Source: an uncultured Ruminococcus sp. (GTDB lineage: Bacteria > Bacillota_A > Clostridia > Oscillospirales > Ruminococcaceae). From it: a stretch of 11,334 nucleotides of DNA. The stretch lies in assembly GCA_902782875.1 (NCBI GenBank), contig CACZPE010000133.1, positions 1-11,334 of the forward strand, in the 5' to 3' direction. The notes beneath the pieces were generated by a model that was given only the letters and a program-made list of their open reading frames with translations, was not told the DNA's origin and did not search any database. A program made the translations under genes and the position numbers. This document shows positions 1-9,905 of this stretch, one piece after another. Within the stretch, counting starts at the first letter, position 1. Each line of letters begins with the position of its first letter.

Positions 1-13
1 GAGAAAAATGTGA
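1..13 (+). CDS. 3' end of upstream gene, probably leuC (isopropylmalate dehydratase large subunit)
   Basis: Only the last codons are present. In frame 2 they read Arg-Lys-Met then TGA at 11-13, which would fit a LeuC C-terminus of the Asp-Val/Pro-Arg-Lys type and leave the GGGAGGG ribosome binding site of leuD free at 17-23. Frame 1 is also open, until a TGA at 25-27, so the true frame cannot be settled here. The identity is inferred from the neighbour: LeuC and LeuD form one heterodimeric enzyme and are nearly always adjacent. Confidence 0.3.
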
Positions 14-29
14 TACGGGAGGGATGACC

Positions 30-515
30 ATGAAGGTTTGCGGAACGGTACACAAGTACCACGACAATGTTGACACCGATGTTATTATCCCTGCCCGCTA
101 TCTCAACACTTCAGACCATAAGGAGCTTGCCGCACACTGCATGGAGGATATCGACAAGGACTTCGTGAACAGCGTAAAACAGGGCGATATCATAGTGGCG
201 GAGCATAATTTCGGCTGCGGCTCGTCAAGAGAGCACGCGCCTATTGCGATAAAGGCAAGCGGTATATCCTGCGTGATAGCATCTACATTTGCCAGGATAT
301 TCTACAGGAATTCGATAAACATCGGTCTGCCGATACTTGAATGTGACGAAGCGGCTATGGAGATAGAAAACGGCGACAGCGTGGAGATAGATTTCGATAC
401 AGGCGTGATAACGGATATCACCAGCGGCAAGACCTATCAGGCTGAGCCTTTTCCCGCTTTCATAAAGGATATCATAGCGGCAGGCGGACTGCTCAACAGC
501 ATAAAAGAGGCATGA
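30..515 (+). CDS. leuD: 3-isopropylmalate dehydratase small subunit (LeuD)
   Basis: This is the small subunit of isopropylmalate isomerase, which converts 2-isopropylmalate to 3-isopropylmalate in leucine biosynthesis; the large LeuC subunit carries the 4Fe-4S cluster. The protein has the family signature near the N-terminus ([14 protein letters not shown]) and the swivel-domain motif [17 protein letters not shown], followed by a [18 protein letters not shown] segment. At about 161 residues it is the short form typical of Clostridia and archaea (HacB/LeuD2-like) rather than the roughly 200-residue proteobacterial form. An ATG also exists at 24, but it abuts the GGGAGGG sequence at 17-23; the ATG at 30 has proper spacing (6 bases) and is chosen. 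The stop is followed one base later by the start of the next gene, so the genes are cotranscribed and probably translationally coupled. Confidence 0.94.
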   Translation: MKVCGTVHKYHDNVDTDVIIPARYLNTSDHKELAAHCMEDIDKDFVNSVKQGDIIVAEHNFGCGSSREHAPIAIKASGISCVIASTFARIFYRNSINIGLPILECDEAAMEIENGDSVEIDFDTGVITDITSGKTYQAEPFPAFIKDIIAAGGLLNSIKEA

Positions 516-516
516 T

Positions 517-846
517 ATGGATCTTTCACCGTTTTTTATAACAGATGAGTACGGCTATTCGCTGTGTCTCGATACAAACTCAGACTTCTGCAGGGATGTG
601 TTCACAAGCCGTGCGGACGAGGGCTTTGAAGGCAGCGGCTATGACTGGGACGCGCTTGCGGCTCAGTTTCTCAATGAATGTATGCCGTATCTGATACAGT
701 ATATCATATTCGATTCCGAGGCGGGTATGTTCTGTGCTATGTCCGAGGACAGAGAGGTGCTCGAGGATCTGGCAAAAGGTCTTCTTGAGCTCTGTGAAGA
801 CAAGGACAGGCTTGCAGATATACTCAGCCGTGCAGAGCATATATGA
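517..846 (+). CDS. Small acidic protein, Imm51-like (putative immunity family), within the leu operon
   Basis: This is a 109-residue, strongly acidic, soluble protein with no signal peptide or membrane segment. Its recognisable features are an N-terminal 'PFFITDEYGYSLCLD' strand region, a 'RADEGFEGSGYDW' block at about residues 32-44, 'FDSEAGMFCAMSEDRE' around 65-80, and a C-terminal helical segment ending in 'SRAEHI'. From memory these resemble the Imm51 family (Pfam, predicted immunity proteins of polymorphic toxin systems), whose members share the GFEGxGYDW and EAGMFCA blocks; I could not verify this by search. No toxin gene is nearby. AAAGAGG at 504-510 is its ribosome binding site, inside the end of leuD, and leuB begins 12 bases after its stop, so it is an integral operon member. 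A housekeeping role linked to the leucine enzymes is an alternative. Existence as a gene is firm, function is not. Confidence 0.8.
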   Translation: MDLSPFFITDEYGYSLCLDTNSDFCRDVFTSRADEGFEGSGYDWDALAAQFLNECMPYLIQYIIFDSEAGMFCAMSEDREVLEDLAKGLLELCEDKDRLADILSRAEHI

Positions 847-858
847 CAGGGTGATGGT

Positions 859-1941
859 ATGGACAGAAGGATAGCAGTCATAAGAGGCGACGGTATAGGC
901 CCCGAGGTCGTGAACGAAGCGATAAAGGTACTTGACGTGATCGCAGAAAAATACGGTCACCGCTTTGTATATGACGATCTGCTCATGGGCGGCTGTTCGA
1001 TAGACGCATACGGCGAGCCGCTCACCGATGATACGATATCCCGCTGCAGGGCGGCAGATGCCGTACTTATGGGATCTATAGGCGGCAACACCTCAACATC
1101 ACCGTGGTACAGGCTGCCCGCAGACAAACGTCCCGAGGCAGGACTGCTCAGACTAAGAAAGTCCCTGGGACTGTTTGCAAATCTGCGTCCCGCACTGCTT
1201 TACAGAGAGCTGCGCGGAGCGTGTCCGCTGAGAGAGGATATCGCCGCAAAGGGCTTTGATATGCTCATAATGCGCGAGCTCACAGGCGGTCTCTATTTCG
1301 GCGAAAGACACACCGTCGAAAAGGACGGCATCATTACCGCCACAGATACTCTCACCTACAGCGAGACAGAGATACGCCGCATAGCAGTAAAGGCGTTTGA
1401 TATCGCCATGAAGCGCCGCAGAAAGGTCACAAGCGTCGATAAGGCCAATGTGCTCGACTCCTCAAGGCTGTGGAGAAAGATCGTCGATGATGTGGCAAAG
1501 AACTACCCCGAGGTAAGCTATGAGCATATGCTCGTGGACAACTGCGCTATGCAGCTTGTGAAGGACCCGTCGCAGTTTGATGTGGTCCTGACGGAGAATA
1601 TGTTCGGCGATATACTCTCCGATGAAGCATCCATGATAACAGGCTCTATCGGCATGCTGCCGTCTGCGAGCCTGAATGAGACAAAATTCGGGCTCTATGA
1701 GCCCAGCGGCGGCTCCGCTCCCGACATAGCGGGCACGGATACCGCAAACCCGATAGCTACGATACTCTCAGCTGCCATGCTGCTGCGCTTCTCTTTTGAT
1801 ATGGACAAAGAAGCCGATGCGGTGGAAAACGCAGTATCACAGGCGCTTGCCGGGGGCTTCCGTACAGCTGACATCATGTCTGAGGGCAGAAAAAAGCTCT
1901 CCTGCTCCGCAATGGGCAGTATCATCGCATCTCTCATCTGA
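859..1941 (+). CDS. leuB: 3-isopropylmalate dehydrogenase (LeuB)
   Basis: LeuB oxidatively decarboxylates 3-isopropylmalate to 2-ketoisocaproate with NAD in the cytoplasm, the third committed step of leucine synthesis. The 360-residue length is normal. Visible motifs in order are GDGIGPEV (10-17), [15 protein letters not shown] (97-111), [12 protein letters not shown] (138-149), DKANVLDSS (194-202), VDNCAMQLV (226-234), [13 protein letters not shown] (246-258) and [13 protein letters not shown], then the NAD-loop [10 protein letters not shown]. By alignment with Thermus LeuB, the substrate and metal residues are Arg100, Arg110, Arg139, Tyr146, Lys195, Asp227, Asp251 and Asp255, all present at a constant +10 offset in the second half. 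It follows the Imm51-like gene by 12 bases with a weak AGGGTG ribosome binding site, and no terminator follows it, so read-through into metA is likely. Confidence 0.96.
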   Translation: MDRRIAVIRGDGIGPEVVNEAIKVLDVIAEKYGHRFVYDDLLMGGCSIDAYGEPLTDDTISRCRAADAVLMGSIGGNTSTSPWYRLPADKRPEAGLLRLRKSLGLFANLRPALLYRELRGACPLREDIAAKGFDMLIMRELTGGLYFGERHTVEKDGIITATDTLTYSETEIRRIAVKAFDIAMKRRRKVTSVDKANVLDSSRLWRKIVDDVAKNYPEVSYEHMLVDNCAMQLVKDPSQFDVVLTENMFGDILSDEASMITGSIGMLPSASLNETKFGLYEPSGGSAPDIAGTDTANPIATILSAAMLLRFSFDMDKEADAVENAVSQALAGGFRTADIMSEGRKKLSCSAMGSIIASLI

Positions 1942-1953
1942 AAGGAATATACC

Positions 1954-2010
1954 ATGAAAAACACCGTACTTGTACAATCCGGGCGAATGTGCCCCTGTAA
2001 TGCTTTCTGA
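1954..2010 (+). CDS. Putative 18-residue leader peptide upstream of metA
   Basis: An ATG 12 bases after the leuB stop is preceded by AAGGA (1942-1946) at a 7-base spacing, a better ribosome binding site than that of leuB itself. The frame encodes MKNTVLVQSGRMCPCNAF and stops at 2008-2010, 28 bases before metA. Codons 12, 13 and 15 are Met, Cys and Cys, the sulfur amino acids made by the downstream pathway. The reading frame lies across the 5' halves of the inverted repeats described for 1960-2035. A role as a regulatory leader peptide is an inference from position, ribosome binding site and codons; chance is possible for so short a frame. Confidence 0.35.
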   Translation: MKNTVLVQSGRMCPCNAF

Positions 2011-2035
2011 ATAAATATACTCACAGGACGGTGTT
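1960..2035 (+). promoter_or_regulatory. Candidate RNA element sequestering the metA ribosome binding site
   Basis: AACACCGT (1960-1967) is perfectly complementary to ACGGTGTT (2028-2035). Immediately inside, CCTGT (1994-1998) pairs with ACAGG (2023-2027), and a local hairpin GGGC/GCCC (1981-1984 with 1991-1994, sharing base 1994 with the former) is an alternative partner. The AGGA at 2025-2028 that should initiate metA (ATG at 2039) lies in the paired strand. The layout suggests that translation of metA depends on opening the structure, for instance by ribosomes on the leader frame. It does not match the SAM-I (S-box) consensus as I know it. No good promoter is visible in this gap. Confidence 0.35.
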
Positions 2036-2038
2036 ACT

Positions 2039-2980
2039 ATGCCTATAAATATACCCGACAATCTCCCCGCAGCCGAGGTGCTGCGGCAGGAAAACATATT
2101 CTACATGACCTGCAGTACCGCTATGCATCAGGACATAAGACCCCTGAAGATAGTGATACTCAACCTCATGCCCAAAAAAATAGAGACAGAGACACAGATA
2201 CTCCGTCTGCTCTCAAACACGCCTATACAGGTGGATATAGAGCTTCTGCAGATGAAGAGCCATGTGTCAAGCAACAGGAATACTCCCATATCACATCTGA
2301 ACAAATTCTACAGCACCTTTGACGATATAAAGTCACAGCGTTTTGACGGCCTTATCATAACAGGTGCACCCGTGGAGCAGATGGAATTTGAAGAGGTGGA
2401 CTACTGGGATGAGCTCTGCGAGATCATGGACTGGTCGCTGACGAATGTTTTCTCCACCTTCCATATCTGCTGGGGCGCACAGGCCGGTCTGTACCATCAT
2501 TTCGGAGTGCCGAAGTATCCCCTGTCCGAAAAGATGTTCGGGCTTTTCCCCCATAAGATACTGATGCCCTACCATCCGCTGATACGCGGCTTTGACGAAA
2601 CATTCACGGTGCCCCATTCGCGCCATACCGAGGTAAGGCGTGAGGATATAGAGAAGATACCCTCTCTTGAGCTCCTGACCTACTCAAATATCTCCGGAGT
2701 GCATCTTGTGGGCGACAAATCCCACAGACTGTTCTTCACCACTGGACATTCCGAGTATGACCGCTTCACTCTCAGAAACGAATATTTCAGGGATGTGGAG
2801 AAGGGACTGAAGATAAACAAGCCCTACAACTATTTCCCCTTTGACGATGTGGGCAATCCTCCTCACTTCACATGGAGAGGTACCGCTCATCTCATGTTCT
2901 CAAACTGGGTGAACTTCTGCGTATATCAGGAAACACCGTTTGACCTTGACAAGCTGCAGCCAATAATAATACCGGAATAA
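2039..2980 (+). CDS. metA: Homoserine O-acetyltransferase, MetA family (MetAA)
   Basis: It transfers an acyl group to the hydroxyl of L-homoserine, activating it for sulfur transfer in methionine biosynthesis (cytoplasmic). The 313-residue protein starts with the canonical [15 protein letters not shown] and keeps the family catalytic set: nucleophile Cys144 in HICWGAQAG, and His237 and Glu239 in TTGHSEYDR, offset by two from E. coli MetA Cys142/His235/Glu237. The position equivalent to E. coli Gly111 is Glu113 ([10 protein letters not shown]); in this family Glu there favours acetyl-CoA and Gly succinyl-CoA, so many databases' name 'homoserine O-succinyltransferase' would be wrong here. It lies 97 bases after leuB with no terminator between. 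Its ribosome binding site (AGGA, 2025-2028) sits in an inverted repeat. A strong terminator follows directly. Confidence 0.95.
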   Translation: MPINIPDNLPAAEVLRQENIFYMTCSTAMHQDIRPLKIVILNLMPKKIETETQILRLLSNTPIQVDIELLQMKSHVSSNRNTPISHLNKFYSTFDDIKSQRFDGLIITGAPVEQMEFEEVDYWDELCEIMDWSLTNVFSTFHICWGAQAGLYHHFGVPKYPLSEKMFGLFPHKILMPYHPLIRGFDETFTVPHSRHTEVRREDIEKIPSLELLTYSNISGVHLVGDKSHRLFFTTGHSEYDRFTLRNEYFRDVEKGLKINKPYNYFPFDDVGNPPHFTWRGTAHLMFSNWVNFCVYQETPFDLDKLQPIIIPE

Positions 2981-2981
2981 C

Positions 2982-3015
2982 AAAATCCCTTACCCGTACG
3001 GGTAAGGGATTTTTT
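2982..3015. terminator. Bidirectional rho-independent terminator
   Basis: A perfect 32-base palindrome spans 2982-3013, centred on GTAC: an A-tract and CCCTTACCC on the left and GGGTAAGGG with a T-tract on the right. It starts one base after the metA stop and ends five bases before the stop of the convergent gene, with runs of T in both directions, so it can terminate both. Confidence 0.95.
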
Positions 3016-3017
3016 CA

Positions 3018-3503
3018 TCACAGATCAACAGCGTATTTATTTCCGTTCTCGTCCTCGGATCTTCCGTTGACGGTATAATATGCCTTTGATCCCTTGATGC
3101 GCACTTCTATGGAACGCACCTGCTTTTTGGTATCCTTTCTGAAATCAGCCTTGCATTTCTCGATTATCTGCTCACCTGTATAGCTGCCGCCCTTGCACTG
3201 ATACTCTATCGGCAGTGCGCTCTTTATGCCTGCACCGTCGGCCGCCGTTTTCTTTGCTGCTGTCTTTGCAGCAGGTTTTTTTGCAGTTTTTGCGGCAGGT
3301 TTCTTTGCTGTTTTTGCACCTGTCTTTGATGTTTTCTTCTTCGGCTTTTCCTCGGGTACTCCTGCGATAGCGGCTACGGTCTCAACGAGCTTTTCCGCCA
3401 CTATCCCCGCAGTGTCCTTCTTCTTGCCCGACGGCTTCTCTGCCCCTGCAAGCTGAGATATAGTCTCTGCGGCAGTTTCAGCAAGTGTTTTCTTCTTTGG
3501 CAT
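3018..3503 (-). CDS. Lys/Ala/Pro-rich protein with C-terminal small conserved domain (DUF6465-like)
   Basis: I do not know the function. The start chosen is ATG at 3503, preceded by GGAGG (3515-3511) seven bases upstream; a further ATG at 3536 would add 11 residues and has no such site. The 161-residue protein has three parts: an amphipathic Ala-rich N-terminus (about 1-65) with two similar 'AETAAETISQLAG' / 'AEKLVETVAAIAG' helices, a highly basic KKPAAKTA-type repeat tract (about 66-95), and a C-terminal domain of about 65 residues (IEYQCKGGSYTGEQIIEKCKADF...). The C-terminal part resembles small proteins annotated DUF6465 in Clostridia (from memory, unverified). The basic tract is like histone-H1/HU-type tails, so nucleic-acid binding is possible but unproven. 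It is the second gene of a leftward unit, 32 bases after the 81-residue gene. Confidence 0.82.
   Translation of the reverse strand: MPKKKTLAETAAETISQLAGAEKPSGKKKDTAGIVAEKLVETVAAIAGVPEEKPKKKTSKTGAKTAKKPAAKTAKKPAAKTAAKKTAADGAGIKSALPIEYQCKGGSYTGEQIIEKCKADFRKDTKKQVRSIEVRIKGSKAYYTVNGRSEDENGNKYAVDL
3265..3312 (-). repeat. 24-base tandem repeat (two copies) within the Lys/Ala-rich gene
   Basis: Units 3265-3288 and 3289-3312 agree at 21 of 24 positions, and a third, more diverged copy follows to about 3336. The repeat length is a multiple of three, so copies add eight residues (KKPAAKTA-like) without shifting the frame. Slippage-driven length variation between strains would be expected. Confidence 0.8.
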
Positions 3504-3535
3504 ATGAACACCTCCGCTGCTCAAAGTACTGAGCA

Positions 3536-3781
3536 TTATTTCTTTATGTGTATATTGGTTATCTCGCTTATGTGTATGCCGGTAATAGCTACCTGATCGC
3601 CCGTGAGTGCGATATAGATATTATCGGTACCGTCCTTTATCTCGGTGATGCACTTGACGGATATTCCTGCATTCTCGGTAGTGGCAATGATGAAATTCTT
3701 CTCTCTGCTGAAGGATATGGTACAGTCAAATCCTTCCTTGTTGAATTTCTTCCATGCATCCCATCTGTACTTATATCGCAA
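3536..3781 (-). CDS. Hypothetical 81-residue protein (TTG start)
   Basis: I do not recognise this gene. The product is small, mixed-charge and rich in beta-prone stretches (DCTISFSREKNFIIATTEN, GTDNIYIALTGDQVAITGI), with no signal peptide, membrane segment or cysteine motif. The only in-frame start candidate is TTG at 3781, because a TAG lies just upstream in frame and no internal Met exists. A strong promoter (3832-3804) would begin transcription about 15-20 bases before it, which supports this start; the AGAGAAA ahead of it is a poor ribosome binding site. Its stop codon lies 32 bases before the start of the Lys/Ala-rich gene, suggesting cotranscription. The pair may work together. Confidence 0.6.
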   Translation of the reverse strand: MRYKYRWDAWKKFNKEGFDCTISFSREKNFIIATTENAGISVKCITEIKDGTDNIYIALTGDQVAITGIHISEITNIHIKK

Positions 3782-3803
3782 ATTTCTCTATACATAATAT
3801 ATA

Positions 3804-3832
3804 ATTTTATCATATTTTATATCATATGTCAA
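3804..3832 (-). promoter_or_regulatory. Promoter for the 81-residue / Lys-Ala-rich unit
   Basis: On the minus strand TTGACA (3832-3827) is followed after 17 bases by TAAAAT (3809-3804) in very AT-rich DNA. The spacing and -35 box are consensus for the housekeeping sigma factor. Transcription should start near 3797. Confidence 0.7.
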
Positions 3833-3867
3833 TGAAATGCACAATGTCAGACAGTGTATATCCGTTT

Positions 3868-3924
3868 TTTTGTACATCTTCTGATTTACAGAGCCGATAC
3901 TTTGTGCATTTTGTACATCTTCTG
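3868..3924. repeat. 16-base direct repeat in intergenic region
   Basis: TTTTGTACATCTTCTG occurs exactly at 3868-3883 and again at 3909-3924, a period of 41 bases. It lies between the promoter of the 81-residue gene and the terminator of the lacZ gene. It could be a regulatory site upstream of that promoter, or a trace of duplication; nothing decides between these. A minus-strand frame through it has no ribosome binding site. Confidence 0.6.
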
Positions 3925-3942
3925 CCATAACCGTAAACAACA

Positions 3943-3971
3943 ATCCCCCTGACGGATGCCGTCAGGGGGAT
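3943..3971 (-). terminator. Rho-independent terminator of the GH5-lacZ operon
   Basis: A 13-base-pair perfect stem (ATCCCCCTGACGG and its complement) with a three-base loop lies 29 bases beyond the lacZ stop. On the minus strand it is followed by TTGTTGTTT, a moderate T-rich tail. Confidence 0.85.
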
Positions 3972-4000
3972 GTATTTCGTCAAACTGCATATCATTTGTA

Positions 4001-8772
<4,772 letters not shown>

Positions 8773-8816
8773 GCCTTTCCCTCCGTAAACGTGTCGTATG
8801 CGGTGTGATTACAGCT

Positions 8817-8845
8817 ATTATAAAGGATATTGACAGCAAAATCAA
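8817..8845 (-). promoter_or_regulatory. Promoter of the GH5-lacZ operon
   Basis: On the minus strand TTGATT (8845-8840) is followed after 17 bases by a perfect TATAAT (8822-8817). Transcription would start near 8810, leaving a leader of about 38 bases before the GH5 ATG. The element overlaps the opposing AraC promoter. GTGT is repeated 12 bases apart in the leader, a weak hint of a regulator site. Confidence 0.75.
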
Positions 8846-8858
8846 TAGATGATATTAT
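8830..8858 (+). promoter_or_regulatory. Promoter of the AraC-family regulator gene
   Basis: TTGACA (8830-8835) and TATTAT (8853-8858) are separated by 17 bases. Initiation near 8865 lies downstream of an ATG at 8849, which rules out that longer start for the regulator and supports ATG at 8894. Its -35 box lies inside the spacer of the opposing promoter. Confidence 0.78.
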
Positions 8859-8893
8859 TATTATATAACGATATGAACATACGGGAGGAAAAT

Positions 8894-9694
8894 ATGTTTT
8901 ATCACTACCCTATCATTTCTCACGAGAGCAGATTCCCGATATATCTTGTGAGCCTGGGCATGCACGAATGCCAGCCCTATGTCAGGCGCGGCACGGAATA
9001 CGCCTTTCCGCAGCTTTTCTACTGCACAAAGGGCAAAGGCATACTCCGCACGGCTGACGGCGTATACGAGATAAAGGGCGGCACAGGCTTTTTCCTGCCC
9101 GCATCGTATCCCCATGAGTATTATCCCGACGGGGACGTGTGGGACAATCACTGGATAATCCCAGGGGGATACGCATGCGATGAGATGCTCAGGGGCATGG
9201 GCCTTGACAGGCTGAGGGTATTCACGCTTGACAATACAGACCGTCTTGACAGCATATTTTCCGATATCCACAACGTTCTGCTCCATGACGGCATCAGCGG
9301 CAATATAAGGGCATCGGGCTATCTCTACGACCTGCTGATTGAGTTTGACCGCCAGCTCAACCATATCGGCACGGTGAAAACTGATCCTCCCCTGAGAAAA
9401 TGCATAGACTTTATAAACACCGGCTATCAGCAGAAGATAACGATGGACGATCTGTGTGCACTGACGGGCATGACCAAGCAGCATATATGCAGACTTTTCC
9501 GCACGGTGCTGGGCGCGCGCCCGATGGAATACACCGCAAAGCGCAGGATACAGGCGGCAAAGGAGCTCCTCAGCGGCTCTGACAGGAGCATAGAGGAGAT
9601 AGCCGAGCTCACGGGCTTCGGCTCGAGCAGCTATTTCTGCAAGCTTTTCAGGCGCTATGAGGGCATCACGCCCACACAGTTCAGGAACGGCTGA
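8894..9694 (+). CDS. AraC-family transcriptional regulator
   Basis: This is a 266-residue DNA-binding regulator, divergent to the GH5-lacZ operon and its probable regulator (inference from position). The N-terminal half (about 10-95) is a cupin-type sensor fold: LFYCTKGKGILR, GTGFFLPASYPHEYYP and a following DVWDNHWIIP strand. The C-terminal 100 residues carry two helix-turn-helix units: ITMDDLCALTGMTKQHICRLF (182-202) with GARPMEYTAKRRI, and SIEEIAELTGFGSSSYFCKLFRRYEGITPTQFR (232-264), the classic AraC/XylS signature. The start at 8894 is set by GGAGG (8884-8888) five bases upstream and by the promoter position; an in-frame ATG at 8849 precedes the expected transcription start. The ligand is likely a mono- or oligosaccharide released by the operon enzymes, but nothing in the sequence shows which. 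Confidence 0.93.
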   Translation: MFYHYPIISHESRFPIYLVSLGMHECQPYVRRGTEYAFPQLFYCTKGKGILRTADGVYEIKGGTGFFLPASYPHEYYPDGDVWDNHWIIPGGYACDEMLRGMGLDRLRVFTLDNTDRLDSIFSDIHNVLLHDGISGNIRASGYLYDLLIEFDRQLNHIGTVKTDPPLRKCIDFINTGYQQKITMDDLCALTGMTKQHICRLFRTVLGARPMEYTAKRRIQAAKELLSGSDRSIEEIAELTGFGSSSYFCKLFRRYEGITPTQFRNG

Positions 9695-9716
9695 CCAAAT
9701 GATGCGATTGTAGACC

Positions 9717-9755
9717 GCCGTATTTCGCCTATTTGTGCGGAATACGGCTTATTTC
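9717..9755 (+). terminator. Probable terminator of the AraC-family gene
   Basis: A 12-base-pair stem (9717-9728 with 9737-9748, one G-U pair) around an eight-base loop is followed by TTATTTC, 23 bases after the gene's stop. The T-tract is short, so efficiency is uncertain. A competing pairing of CCGCCG (9715-9720) with CGGCGG (9767-9772) is possible. Confidence 0.55.
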
Positions 9756-9819
9756 GCGTCCGATTGCGGCGGATATGTAAATTTTTTGCCTGTTTCTTGT
9801 GAAATCAGGGGCTAATTCC

Positions 9820-9848
9820 TTTAAAATCAGCGCAAAATATGGTATAAT
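9820..9848 (+). promoter_or_regulatory. Promoter of the TolC-like gene
   Basis: TTTAAA (9820-9825), a 17-base spacer and a perfect TATAAT (9843-9848) preceded by TGG, i.e. an extended -10 element. Transcription from about 9855 gives a leader of about 50 bases. The rest of the gap before it (9756-9819) holds no further signal I can name. Confidence 0.72.
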
Positions 9849-9905
9849 TATACGAATATGCACATTATTGCAGCAAATTAAATCATTAAACCAAGTTGAG
9901 ACGAT

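Noticed and set aside
517..846. A toxin-immunity locus in the leu operon
   Set aside because: No toxin, secretion tag or second immunity gene is next to it, so only the single Imm51-like protein is reported.
1942..2038. SAM-I riboswitch upstream of metA
   Set aside because: The gap is too short and lacks the conserved S-box core sequences; only the inverted repeats described above are present.
3504..3536. ATG 3536 as start of the Lys/Ala-rich protein
   Set aside because: GGAGG at 3515-3511 is correctly spaced only for ATG 3503, and it would lie inside the coding region of the longer form.
8849..8893. Upstream ATG extending the AraC-family protein by 15 residues
   Set aside because: It lies inside the promoter (between -35 and -10) and lacks a ribosome binding site, whereas ATG 8894 has GGAGG five bases upstream.
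8861..9484. 207-codon frame antisense to the AraC-family gene
   Set aside because: It is a shadow of the well-supported regulator, with no ribosome binding site or recognisable domain.
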